32,602 nucleotides of DNA from Lactococcus hircilactis. Its GTDB lineage: Bacteria > Bacillota > Bacilli > Lactobacillales > Streptococcaceae. The stretch is from contig NZ_WITJ01000017.1 of assembly GCF_009601015.1 (NCBI RefSeq), positions 1 through 32,602 of the forward strand, in the 5' to 3' direction. Made by a program: the position numbers and the translations under genes. Shown one piece after another: positions 7,772 to 16,139 of this stretch. Under the pieces are notes generated by a model, which did no database searches, was not told where the DNA came from, and was given only the letters and a program-made list of their open reading frames with translations. The number at the start of each line of letters is the position of its first letter. The stretch's first letter is position 1.

Positions 7772-7814
7772 AATCTCTTATATGGATTTTAGGGGGTTAT
7801 GTGTACGCTGGGCC
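7772..7814 (-). repeat. Internal right inverted repeat (IRR) of the Tn3 unit
   Basis: A 43-bp exact reverse complement of IRL, ending in the bases TGTACGCTGGGCC at 7814. It is identical to the outer IRR at 29170-29212. The next base begins the traK stop codon. Confidence 0.93.
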
Positions 7815-9446
7815 TTATAGAACTACTTGATCAAAGTTTTTTTCTTCCGCTTGTACTTCTTTAGCTTCTGTTTCGGCTTCGGCTTCCACTTGTGCTTCTT
7901 TAGCTTCTGTTTCAGCTATTTTATCAGTTTCGGTAGTAGAATTATCTACTCCGCTATTTTCGTTATTCATTGCTTCTAAATCTGAATCTATATTATCTTG
8001 AAGATCTTTTTCTTCTTCTTCTGTAACTGTTATATTTTTTAGACTTTTTAATTTTTCTTCCCATTTAACAGATAGATCATTGTATTTTTCAAGTTGGCTT
8101 TTACTAGTTATGCCGACATATTTATTTTGTTCTAATTTGACTTTACTATCTGCGTCAGGAAAAAGTTTAAATTGAAATGCTTTTGTTGCTTTAATAGGTT
8201 TTTGATTGGTAAATATTAATAAACTTTGTGTATCAGGCATTCTTATAATTTCATCAGGTGTCATTAACTGTCTGCTTGTATAACTGTAACTATCACTTTT
8301 ACTAGTGCTTGTTTCTTTGCTGTGACTAGTGCTTTCACTTCCAGTTTCAACTTTAACCGTTGATTTTCCGAGTAACTCACTAAAATATTTTGCTGTTGCT
8401 TCGTTTGACGCATTTAAACATATTTTAACCGCATGGTTTCCTAAAATACTTTCAGCTTTTTCTTTTCCATAAAGTGATTGTAATTGAGTAAGTGTTTGAC
8501 AGATCGTTGTAACTCCAATTCCATATCCACGACAAGTTGCTAAAAATTCTTCGTACTTTGGAAATTTACCTAAATTGACAAATTCATCAAGAATAAAATC
8601 AACTTCTTGTGGTAGTTTTGCTCCGTTGCTTGAAGCCAGCTTGTATAGTTCATCAAACATTTGTGAGAAAAATAAATTGATAAAACTTTCATAGGTATTA
8701 TCCATAACTGGTATGATTACATAAAGAACAATTTTTTTTCTACCTATATCTTGTAAATGAAAATCTGAAATGCTTGTAAAATTAGATACTTCTTCATCAG
8801 TAAACTTACTAATTGTTGCTAATAAACTTGAAATGATACTTGCTTTCATTTCCCCTTTAGCTTTTTTAAAGCCTAGTTCATAAGCTATCCTTGCTGGGTG
8901 GGTTATTTTTAGAGCTAAAAATAAATTATCGAGGTCACTATTTTCATCTTTATTGATAGGTTCACTATCAAAAGTTTGTAAAACATTAATAACTCCAGCA
9001 AGGTTTCTCTGTTCAGGACTTCGTTCTTTCATTACAAACAATATGAGAGCTTTTAAAAGCTGTCTTTGGGTACTAAACCAAACATCTTTTTTACCCTCTG
9101 CATTCTCTGATTGAACAATTTTTGTAGCTACGCTTTCCGCTTGAATATCTCTTTCAATATAATCAAAAGGGTTGTATCGGTCACTATGAGCCATATTTGC
9201 AAAATTGACTACATGGACTTCATAACCTTGTGCAAGTTTAATTCCAGCGGTTTTTTCGTAAAGCTCCCCTTTTGGATCTGTAACCACAATTGAATTTTTT
9301 GTTTCATTGAATAAATTAGTAATAACTACTGATTGTGTTTTGTATGATCCTGAACCACCAATAACCATGACATTTCGATTGGGTTTAATTGTATTATCTT
9401 GATAAATAATTTTATTATCTAAAACACCTAAAATTGTACCGTTCAT
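7815..9446 (-). CDS. traK: Type IV coupling protein ATPase (VirD4/TraG family, TraK/TrsK-like)
   Basis: A 543-residue cytoplasmic ATPase part of a type IV coupling protein, which links the relaxosome to the conjugation channel. Walker A is VIGGSGSYKTQS (about residues 28-39), followed by NSIVVTDPKGELYEKT. Walker B is VDFILDEFVNLGKFPKYEEF (about residue 285), then TCRGYGIG and TICQTLTQLQ. The C-terminal ~70 residues are low-complexity and acidic (AETEAKEAQVEAEAE). It lacks its own membrane domain; this is encoded by the preceding gene, overlapping by ATGA at 9443-9446. The stop codon TAA abuts the Tn3 right end at 7814, so the transposon lies exactly at the gene's end and the natural terminus may be slightly altered. 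Genes that normally follow (traL, traM) are absent. Confidence 0.92.
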   Translation of the reverse strand: MNGTILGVLDNKIIYQDNTIKPNRNVMVIGGSGSYKTQSVVITNLFNETKNSIVVTDPKGELYEKTAGIKLAQGYEVHVVNFANMAHSDRYNPFDYIERDIQAESVATKIVQSENAEGKKDVWFSTQRQLLKALILFVMKERSPEQRNLAGVINVLQTFDSEPINKDENSDLDNLFLALKITHPARIAYELGFKKAKGEMKASIISSLLATISKFTDEEVSNFTSISDFHLQDIGRKKIVLYVIIPVMDNTYESFINLFFSQMFDELYKLASSNGAKLPQEVDFILDEFVNLGKFPKYEEFLATCRGYGIGVTTICQTLTQLQSLYGKEKAESILGNHAVKICLNASNEATAKYFSELLGKSTVKVETGSESTSHSKETSTSKSDSYSYTSRQLMTPDEIIRMPDTQSLLIFTNQKPIKATKAFQFKLFPDADSKVKLEQNKYVGITSKSQLEKYNDLSVKWEEKLKSLKNITVTEEEEKDLQDNIDSDLEAMNNENSGVDNSTTETDKIAETEAKEAQVEAEAETEAKEVQAEEKNFDQVVL

Positions 9447-9901
9447 TCTTCCACCCTCTCTTTATTCAATTTATCAATAATTTCTTGATCTATACTGTTA
9501 TCAAAATCTTCCTTTAATTTCTTTTGACCTACTCCAAAATATTTTGAAAATAGTTCTTTAGAATTTCCCCAGTCTGCACTACCGTGTGTTTCTGTATCTG
9601 CGGTTTCCCATGAACCTTTCGCTTTTTTTCTTCTTAAAGCAAAATAGATGAGGTACAAAATAAGTGCAATGCTTAAAATAATAGCAAGGGGGTTTTTTTC
9701 GTGAATATAGGCTAAATAATGTGACAAGGGGTGCAAAGCTAATTCTTTTAAAACATCTGAAAATTTTTCAGTAAAAGCAATTTTATATTGAGCTAACCCC
9801 ATAAATGAACCTGTAAAAATTACTATTAAGTAAAGTCCAGCTAATAAAGATAAGAGATATGGAACAACACTTTTAATGATTTTTATTATGTTATCTTTCA
9901 T
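9443..9901 (-). CDS. Membrane domain of a split coupling protein (TraJ/TrsJ-like)
   Basis: A 152-residue protein with two hydrophobic segments (about 13-35 and 70-87), basic residues RRKKAKGSW, then THGSADWGNSKELF. That last block resembles the HGSARWA motif that follows the membrane segments in one-piece VirD4 proteins. The next gene starts with the ATPase core and overlaps by four bases. I infer that the two genes together make one coupling protein: this part anchors it in the membrane and the next supplies energy. It corresponds in position to TraJ in staphylococcal pSK41/pGO1 clusters. A sequencing frameshift is less likely, given the clean ATGA junction with its own ribosome site. Confidence 0.75.
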   Translation of the reverse strand: MKDNIIKIIKSVVPYLLSLLAGLYLIVIFTGSFMGLAQYKIAFTEKFSDVLKELALHPLSHYLAYIHEKNPLAIILSIALILYLIYFALRRKKAKGSWETADTETHGSADWGNSKELFSKYFGVGQKKLKEDFDNSIDQEIIDKLNKERVEE

Positions 9902-10266
9902 TTGTTATTCTCCATAATATGATCTATATCTGAAATTTTTGTACCTGAATAAATTTCATTTTTATTTACAAAACTAGGTACTGATTTTAAATCATATTCT
10001 TTAATGTATTTTCTGTTCATTTTTTGATTCATATTTACAAATTCTATATTTTTATTGAATACATTTTTCCAATAAACATGATGAAATACTTTTTGACAGT
10101 CTTTGCAATCGTCACGATAAAAGAATAAAGTTTTATTCTTTTTTTTATCTATTGTGACTACATTTTGTTTTTTTTCTACAAAATTAATGTAGTTATGAAC
10201 TACATAGGATATTAAGCCAGTAGCCACTACTACTGAAATAATACCTTTGATCCATTTATTCAACAT
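9898..10266 (-). CDS. Membrane-anchored thioredoxin-like protein of the conjugation cluster
   Basis: A 122-residue protein with an N-terminal membrane anchor (about residues 6-27) and a thioredoxin-like domain. FFYRDDCKDCQKVF carries the CxxC redox motif, and SVPSF holds the cis-proline expected after the active site. The domain is predicted outside the membrane. It could form or shuffle disulfides in secretion proteins, or act as a chaperone. It corresponds in position to TraI of pSK41-type clusters. The start at 10266 is chosen because AAGG lies six bases upstream; a GTG one codon earlier is possible. It overlaps the upstream gene by 11 bases. Confidence 0.75.
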   Translation of the reverse strand: MLNKWIKGIISVVVATGLISYVVHNYINFVEKKQNVVTIDKKKNKTLFFYRDDCKDCQKVFHHVYWKNVFNKNIEFVNMNQKMNRKYIKEYDLKSVPSFVNKNEIYSGTKISDIDHIMENNK

Positions 10267-10873
10267 CACTTGCCTTAAAACTACTACCTAAATTTTGAAC
10301 ATCTGTAATCTGATTATTAGTGGTATCAAATTTTATTTGATATAAATCAGTTTCTTTTTTCCATTCGTTATCACCACTCTTACTTTCAAAAGTAACTACT
10401 GCTAGTCCTTTAAGTTCATTTCCTTGTTTTGCTTGCGTATAAATTGTAGCTTTATCAAGTTTAGATGAAACGTTGTTTGCGTCCCCATAATTAGTATTTT
10501 TAGGGAAATATTTATTATATAAATTATCTGAAATTAACCCTTTAAGATTATCTTTCCGATTATTATAAGTATCAGGCTCAAAGGTAAACATTGTAGTTAA
10601 AAACTTATTAGTGATATTGTCAAAATTTAATTCAGACTGACTTTTATCTTTGTTGTTTTCAAACTTTTTAAAACCGTCTACCTCACTTTTTAAAAATTTA
10701 TTTTCTCGTGATTTTGTAGATAATTTTTGATTAATATCTTTATTTTGATTTTCTTGTTGTTCTAATTGAGTTTTCACATGATTGTTTGTAGAATTTTGAA
10801 TTACGTTTACTGATAATGAACCAACTAATAATATACCTAGTACAGATAATGAAATTATGTGTGATCGCTTCAT
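10256..10873 (-). CDS. Bitopic VirB8/TcpC-like conjugation protein (TraH-like position)
   Basis: A 205-residue protein with one N-terminal transmembrane segment (about 5-24), a coiled-coil linker rich in E, Q and K (about 33-75) and an extracellular alpha/beta domain of about 120 residues. The size and order (anchor, coiled coil, NTF2-sized domain with alternating strands near the C-terminus) resemble VirB8/TcpC-type scaffold proteins. The fold is inferred from layout, not from a motif. RBS AGGAGG is eight bases before the start. It lies between the peptidoglycan hydrolase and the thioredoxin-like gene. It could instead be a surface lipoprotein-like accessory, but no lipobox cysteine is present. 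Confidence 0.6.
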   Translation of the reverse strand: MKRSHIISLSVLGILLVGSLSVNVIQNSTNNHVKTQLEQQENQNKDINQKLSTKSRENKFLKSEVDGFKKFENNKDKSQSELNFDNITNKFLTTMFTFEPDTYNNRKDNLKGLISDNLYNKYFPKNTNYGDANNVSSKLDKATIYTQAKQGNELKGLAVVTFESKSGDNEWKKETDLYQIKFDTTNNQITDVQNLGSSFKASDVE

Positions 10874-10885
10874 CTGTTTTCCTCC

Positions 10886-12043
10886 TTATTTAGCGACTGG
10901 TCTTGCTAAAACTACATCTCCACCGTCTAGCAAAATTGAAAATGATGTTCCAAACTGTCCCTCGTTAACGTGACCTGTTTGATCTCCGCCCTCTTGAATG
11001 ATTTTTGTTTCTTTTCCATGCCAATTTTCAAGTAATATAGCGGTATGTCCGTTGTTTCCAGCTCCTATACCTTGATTCACAATTACAATATCGCCAGCTT
11101 TAGCTTGGCTTGGTGTAATTTCTTTTAAATATTGATGTGAACCTCTAGCGTCACTTGCCATTGATCCAGTAAACCACCCCATGTTCGCTGGTACTTTATA
11201 ACCTGATTTATTCATAGCAAGCCATACAAAACCTGAACAGTCAGTCCCCCCTGATTTGTTAGGGTTTTTAAAATCAGTTCCTAAGTCTGAACTTGGGTGG
11301 GCTTGAACATAGTAGAAGTAACCTTTCATTGTTTTTGCTGATTTTACTAAGTCACTTGAACTTCCTGTATCGTTTAAACTACCACAATTGAGTGCTACAT
11401 TTTCAATAGCTCCATTTGAAGCATTATCTTGTGCATTTGCTGAAATTGGATCGCTTGTACCAAACTGTGCAAACCATTTATTTGCATAATTAAGTCGATT
11501 TGATAAAACTGGTTTGCCAGCTCTTTCAAACAATTTTTGCCAGTCTATTGTTGCTTGCTCTACACTAAGTGCTTTAAGTGCTGGTATTGCTTGTTTTTCT
11601 GAACCTTTTAATTCACTATCTAAAAATTCAAGTTGTAAACCTAAATTGTCCCACTCTTTATTCTTGCTTTTTGCAAAGTCCATTAAATTTGTAGTTCTTC
11701 CAGCAGTCCATTGTGCAAGCCCATGTCCTGATAATGTATCTGCTGGTCTTTCAATAGACTTCGGATCAAGTTGACTTTCTTGTTGTAAGTTTCCTAAAAC
11801 TCCACTTGCTCCTTGTGGAGTTGCTCCATAATTTTTTACTAAAAAATCATAGATAACTTTAGCATTTTCTTTTTGTGACGCACTATTGGCTGTGATAGAA
11901 ACTGTATTATTGTCACAATCATTTTCTGAAAGACCGCCAGTAAGTGACGCAATAACCATAATCAGAAATAAAATAAAGCCAGCAAATAAATAGATAATGA
12001 GTTTATATTTTTTTGCTTTGTATTTTAATGAAAACATCTGCAT
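10886..12043 (-). CDS. traG: Bifunctional cell-wall hydrolase of the T4SS (VirB1-like, TraG/TrsG)
   Basis: A 385-residue protein with an N-terminal membrane anchor (about residues 13-37). A lysozyme-like domain follows (about 60-185; ASGVLGNLQQESQLDP with the catalytic-type E, then SGHGLAQWTAGR). A C-terminal CHAP/NlpC-P60-type peptidase has Cys in GTDCSGFVWLA (about 266) and His in NNGHTAILLENWHG (about 330). It opens peptidoglycan locally to let the mating channel cross the wall. Both catalytic residues appear present. The start at 12043 lies just after the upstream stop; a GTG three codons earlier is possible, and the RBS (AGGTG) is weak, implying coupling. Confidence 0.9.
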   Translation of the reverse strand: MQMFSLKYKAKKYKLIIYLFAGFILFLIMVIASLTGGLSENDCDNNTVSITANSASQKENAKVIYDFLVKNYGATPQGASGVLGNLQQESQLDPKSIERPADTLSGHGLAQWTAGRTTNLMDFAKSKNKEWDNLGLQLEFLDSELKGSEKQAIPALKALSVEQATIDWQKLFERAGKPVLSNRLNYANKWFAQFGTSDPISANAQDNASNGAIENVALNCGSLNDTGSSSDLVKSAKTMKGYFYYVQAHPSSDLGTDFKNPNKSGGTDCSGFVWLAMNKSGYKVPANMGWFTGSMASDARGSHQYLKEITPSQAKAGDIVIVNQGIGAGNNGHTAILLENWHGKETKIIQEGGDQTGHVNEGQFGTSFSILLDGGDVVLARPVAK

Positions 12044-12044
12044 A

Positions 12045-13463
12045 TTAAGCACCTATTTTATTCTTTAAACTATCCACCTTATCTTTAGCCAATTTTTCAT
12101 CTTTTTTCGCACTATCTAAATTAGATTTAGCAACTTTAACTTTGTCGCCTTTGCTTTTATCTTTATTATCAATCTTATTAGCTTCATCAAGTTTTTTCTG
12201 ACTGTCTTTAACTTTATCTGTTGCTGTTTGTAGATCAATCATAGATTTAAGATAATCGCCTTTTGTTTCATCTAAACCAAAAAGTTTTGTTTGAACACTT
12301 TGTGCGTCTTGCATATCATTATTTTCTAAAAATGCTTGTCCCATTCTTAACAGAACATCTTTGTTTTCTTCAAAGGATAATTGACTTGCTAGTGTTTCAC
12401 TATCATAACTAACAATAGCTTTCTCTATTTTTAGTTCATCATTAATTTTTTCTTCTGTTCCAGTAGGCAATTCTAGGTCTAAAACAACCTTTTCATCATT
12501 GTTTTTATAAATTTCATTAACTACTGTATTTAATTCTTTTGGATCTGCATTAATGGCTTCTTGATACTCTTTTAAAGATAAAAAGGTTTTAGTTTGCTTT
12601 TCTTTGCTATATCCAGCTTTTTTCATAGCTTCACTAGCTTCTTTCCAGTTTTTATTGTCTAGTGAACTTTGAACCATGCTAGAATATTTTAATTTTGTGA
12701 GTTCTATTTTTTGCTTATCTTCCAATGCTATCAATTTTTTTTGGTCATTTTTATGTACCATTCCAACCAATAATAAACCGACAATTGCAATTGAGCTTGC
12801 TGTGATAATAAATTTTCTTTTAGTCTTTTTTTCTTTTGTATCTACTTTTTGCCATTCTTGATAAGAAATAGAATCGTCAATACTATTAATCGCAAGTTTT
12901 AGATCTTCGATATTTTCAGAATTTAGAACTTGTAAAACCATTGGATCTTGATTATTTATAAGAGCTTCTTTCGGCTCGTTCAATAATCTTTCGTAAGCTA
13001 TTCCAGTAAGACAGTAAAGAACTAAGGCTTTGTACTTCATTAATGGACTAAAATTATCATCAAAGGGCATAGCTTCATTGGCTTTATAAACATACCAAAC
13101 ATGGTTCATAGGATAGTACCATATATTCGCTGGGTTTAAAGAAATACGATAAGTATCATCTTTCAATATATCTTGGTTCATAATACGTTTAGCAATTGAT
13201 GTCCTAATTGCTTTTTTTTCTTTGATTAATTCTTTCAAAGATTTAGCATTTTTTGAAAGTTTATAAGTCAATATGACTTGATTTTCTTGCTCAACAATAC
13301 TATCTAAGTCAATAAAGTTTTCTTGATGTTTTTTTAATTCATTTAATTCAGATAAACTATCATATCTAAATTGTGATTTATCAATTTTGATTGAAAGTTT
13401 ATCATTAGACCGCTTAAAAGTACCAATTTCAATATTTAACAGGTCATATTTTTTCTTAACCAT
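12045..13463 (-). CDS. traF: EssB/YukC-like bitopic protein in the conjugation operon (TraF/TrsF)
   Basis: A 472-residue protein laid out like EssB/YukC of type VII secretion. A cytoplasmic domain of about 210 residues comes first (YLKL-poor, with NIWYYPMNHVWYVYKANEAMP and the helix-rich LMKYKALVLYCLTGIAYERLL). One transmembrane segment follows (about 218-237, FIITASSIAIVGLLLVGMV). Then come about 235 residues of helical repeats ending in a lysine/aspartate-rich coiled coil. EssB-type proteins are central scaffolds with a pseudokinase fold. In pSK41-like T4SS operons the TraF position holds such a protein. It overlaps traE by eight bases. RBS GGGGGAG is present. Confidence 0.75.
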   Translation of the reverse strand: MVKKKYDLLNIEIGTFKRSNDKLSIKIDKSQFRYDSLSELNELKKHQENFIDLDSIVEQENQVILTYKLSKNAKSLKELIKEKKAIRTSIAKRIMNQDILKDDTYRISLNPANIWYYPMNHVWYVYKANEAMPFDDNFSPLMKYKALVLYCLTGIAYERLLNEPKEALINNQDPMVLQVLNSENIEDLKLAINSIDDSISYQEWQKVDTKEKKTKRKFIITASSIAIVGLLLVGMVHKNDQKKLIALEDKQKIELTKLKYSSMVQSSLDNKNWKEASEAMKKAGYSKEKQTKTFLSLKEYQEAINADPKELNTVVNEIYKNNDEKVVLDLELPTGTEEKINDELKIEKAIVSYDSETLASQLSFEENKDVLLRMGQAFLENNDMQDAQSVQTKLFGLDETKGDYLKSMIDLQTATDKVKDSQKKLDEANKIDNKDKSKGDKVKVAKSNLDSAKKDEKLAKDKVDSLKNKIGA

Positions 13464-15474
13464 TATCTACTCCCCCTTTTTCTTCGGTAGTAGTCAACAT
13501 TTCTATTTCAGTTGGTGTTAGAACAACTCTTTTTTGATAACTAGGTTGTTCTGCTGTTTCTCTATCATATTTTTCTTTATATGCTTCTGGATCAATCAGT
13601 CTTAATTCTTCCTCTGTAAGCTCTACGTTCATAAATGCACGTTGGCTTCCATAGATTATTAAAGCGTCCCCTTGTCGTCTACGTTCTAACAATTTCTTTT
13701 CTTTTTCAGAAAAGTTCATTCTTAATTTTGAGGTAATATCATCTACCCCTTTACCGTCAAGTCCAAAGAAAACTTTTGTAAAGCTGTTACCAATAATGGC
13801 TTCTCCAATATTTTGTCCGCTATCTGTTTGCCCCTCAATAACATCTTGAATTTGTTGTGTTCCAGCAATCGCCCCAGCGTTATATTTTCTAAAACGTTTA
13901 TAGGCTTGGTGGAAGAAAGTAGACGCTGATTTGTGCAAAGTTAGAAAGTGAAATTCATCAACAAACAATTTTTTTCTTTTTTTGCGGTCTTTTGTGATTT
14001 CGTCCCATAAATATTGAAACGTATTTAAGTATGCACCAGCTTGTACCTCTTGTTCGCTTTGCAATGGTTTTAAGTCAAAAGATACAATTTTTGTATCTAA
14101 ATTAATGTTGGTTGCTCCGTCAAACAAAGTGTTTGATCCATGCGTATAACTACCTAAAATAAAGTAAAAATCTTTAATTGTTTTAAATTTTTCAGGATCT
14201 TTTTCTGATAATTTTGTTAGTTCGTCATAAACGTTGCTAAGAGTGGGCCATTGCTCATTCTTAATTTCGTTTAGACGGTTATATTTTAAAATTCCACTAT
14301 TGATATATGCGTTTTTAACTATATTATCCATAATCGCTTTTTCAACTTGTGTCATATCATCTTTTAAAACTTCAAAAAAACCTTTTAATCGTTGAATTTT
14401 ATCCTTTACTAATTCATCAAGGTTAGTGACTGCTTCATCTGCACTCAATATTTCTTCTGAAAATATTTGTAAAGGGTTTATTTTGTATTTTGCATTTGAT
14501 GTTAAATGTAGAACTGAACCGCCTAATGCTTCAACTATTCTTGTATATTCATTTTCAGGGTCAATGATATAAATTTGATAATCTTGAATTGCGTAACGTA
14601 ATATTTTTTGGATCATATAGGTTGTTTTACCAACTCCAGATGTTCCAATAACTACCATGTTTTGATTAAGGGTAGTGTTTCTATCCAGCATATCAATAGC
14701 AATTAGTGAGTTTGTATCTTTGTTTATTCCCTCAATATCACTTCTAGGCTTTAAATCAAGAATTTCTGCGTCGTCAAAGGGAAACATACTACTAGCAACT
14801 TCTGTATTGCTTTCTTTGTAGGTATAATCTCCTAATAAGTTCTCATTAATTGGCATTGTAGACCAAAACCCTTGAAAAGTCGCTTTTACTGGTATCAAAG
14901 GCTTCATCTGTAATTTGATAAGTGTATTTCTAACATTTTCTGTTAAATCATCTAATTCAGCTAGAGAATCTGCTCTTAAATATACAAGCATGTGTTGATA
15001 AACAAAGGTAGTAGAATTATCTAAATACTTGTCTAATTGCATATTGGCACTATCAATGTAATTTTTTAATACCTTTTGTTTATATGGATCAAAGGTATTT
15101 AACAATTGAGCTTCTTTATTTTGAATTGTTTTTTTGTAGTAAGTAATCATTGAATTGTTACTTGCACTATCAATGTACTGAACAATATCAATTGAGCCTT
15201 TTTTTCTTTTTAATTCTGATAACCAATTTCCATAAACACGCTTCGGATAATCAGCAATTGCAATTGTTCTCATGAAATTTTCGCCTGATTGAACATAAGT
15301 TGGGTATTGTTCCCAGCTAAAAGGAAAAAGTGAGTGTAGACTGTCACGGTCGATTGATTCCATGAAATTATCTTGCTTACTTTTCTTTTGCTGTTGTTCT
15401 TCATCTACAATAATTTCATTTTTCTTTTTTGAGTTAGGCATAATTAAGTCCATAACTTTATCACTTAAATTCAT
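13456..15474 (-). CDS. traE: VirB4-family T4SS ATPase (TraE/TrsE)
   Basis: A 672-residue ATPase that powers channel assembly and transport on the inner face of the membrane. Walker A is VVIGTSGVGKTTYM (about residue 278), YIIDPENEY lies shortly after, Walker B is KLFVDEFHFLT (about 505), and the motif GAIAGTQQIQDVI follows. Length equals that of TraE of staphylococcal conjugative plasmids as I recall it. The usual N-terminal VirB4 domain is partly encoded by the separate gene upstream. RBS AGGTAAGGAT immediately precedes the start. The gene looks intact. Confidence 0.94.
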   Translation of the reverse strand: MNLSDKVMDLIMPNSKKKNEIIVDEEQQQKKSKQDNFMESIDRDSLHSLFPFSWEQYPTYVQSGENFMRTIAIADYPKRVYGNWLSELKRKKGSIDIVQYIDSASNNSMITYYKKTIQNKEAQLLNTFDPYKQKVLKNYIDSANMQLDKYLDNSTTFVYQHMLVYLRADSLAELDDLTENVRNTLIKLQMKPLIPVKATFQGFWSTMPINENLLGDYTYKESNTEVASSMFPFDDAEILDLKPRSDIEGINKDTNSLIAIDMLDRNTTLNQNMVVIGTSGVGKTTYMIQKILRYAIQDYQIYIIDPENEYTRIVEALGGSVLHLTSNAKYKINPLQIFSEEILSADEAVTNLDELVKDKIQRLKGFFEVLKDDMTQVEKAIMDNIVKNAYINSGILKYNRLNEIKNEQWPTLSNVYDELTKLSEKDPEKFKTIKDFYFILGSYTHGSNTLFDGATNINLDTKIVSFDLKPLQSEQEVQAGAYLNTFQYLWDEITKDRKKRKKLFVDEFHFLTLHKSASTFFHQAYKRFRKYNAGAIAGTQQIQDVIEGQTDSGQNIGEAIIGNSFTKVFFGLDGKGVDDITSKLRMNFSEKEKKLLERRRQGDALIIYGSQRAFMNVELTEEELRLIDPEAYKEKYDRETAEQPSYQKRVVLTPTEIEMLTTTEEKGGVDNG

Positions 15475-15485
15475 ATCCTTACCTC

Positions 15486-16139
15486 TTATCCTTTAAAATT
15501 AATAAGGTTTTTCAGCACTTCCAGCACTTCTTGACTTGGTAAAATCTTAGCTGTTAAGTCAAAATCAGCTAGTGCATTTTCTAAATCACGCTTCACTTGA
15601 TTAATTTTTTCATCAAGATTATTTACTGCTAAATCTAAACTCTCAACTGACTTATCTTTTATTTTCACTTTGACAATCAATAAATGCTGTTTTGTTGTCA
15701 TATTTTTTGAATTTTGAACTGTTGTGAAATGATCTAAATAACTTGCCAGCAAGTTTATTTTAAATTCTTGTTCAGGGTGGTTTAATTTTAAATCTAAATA
15801 CTTACGTTTTAGTCCATTAATATATGCTGTCATATTAACTGGTATGGTAGGTTCTATGAATTGTAAAGTATCGTCTACTCCCTCTCCTAATGTACTCATA
15901 AGGAAAGCTCCGTAATCATTAAAGACATCTTGTTGTTCGTTATCATTTAATAAATCAAGATTAATACCACTTACTTCAAGTATTCCTACTAAATTTCCTG
16001 TTTTAGTTACTTGATAGTTATCGTACATTCCGACAATTAAACTCATATCATCAATAGTTTCTTTACCGCCATTAATTTTAGGTGGTACATATTCCCAGTC
16101 CAATGCTGATTTTTTAGATTTTTTATTTTTCAAATTCAT
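15486..16139 (-). CDS. traD: TraD/TrsD-like protein, VirB4 N-terminal-domain partner
   Basis: A 217-residue soluble protein without a transmembrane segment. Its centre (GNLVGILEVSGINLDLLNDN, then TLQFIEPTIPVNMTAYI) resembles the N-terminal domain that precedes the ATPase core in one-piece VirB4 proteins. It lies 11 bases upstream of traE and overlaps traC by 17 bases. The inferred role is partner or detached N-terminal part of the VirB4 ATPase. It corresponds to TraD/TrsD in pSK41/pGO1 clusters, which is unrelated to the TraD coupling protein of F. RBS AAGGGG is eight bases upstream. Confidence 0.75.
   Translation of the reverse strand: MNLKNKKSKKSALDWEYVPPKINGGKETIDDMSLIVGMYDNYQVTKTGNLVGILEVSGINLDLLNDNEQQDVFNDYGAFLMSTLGEGVDDTLQFIEPTIPVNMTAYINGLKRKYLDLKLNHPEQEFKINLLASYLDHFTTVQNSKNMTTKQHLLIVKVKIKDKSVESLDLAVNNLDEKINQVKRDLENALADFDLTAKILPSQEVLEVLKNLINFKG

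Larger units (their letters stand above)
3192..7814 (-). mobile_element. Complete Tn3-family unit transposon (4.6 kb)
   Basis: IRL (3192-3234), tnpA, tnpR, a MepB-family gene, a small HTH gene, the res/promoter region and IRR (7772-7814). All genes are on the minus strand, and the last three overlap by stop-start fusion (ATGA or TAATG). Length and gene set fit a small Tn3-family transposon with resolvase upstream of transposase. The right end abuts the traK stop codon; the five bases beyond it (TTATA) would be the duplication in the ancestral plasmid. Confidence 0.88.
7613..7814. repeat. 202-bp direct repeat, copy 1 (transposon right end)
   Basis: This copy is identical by eye to 29011-29212. 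It starts inside the res crossover core (AACTGTTAAG) and ends at the outer base of IRR. It holds the distal part of res, a terminator hairpin and the 43-bp IRR. The first base of identity lies at the likely strand-exchange point, which suggests site-specific recombination made the second copy. Confidence 0.92.

Noticed and set aside
9443..9446. Sequencing frameshift splitting a one-piece coupling protein
   Set aside because: The two frames meet at a clean ATGA with a purine-rich site before the second start. The size of each part matches the TraJ/TraK arrangement known from related clusters.
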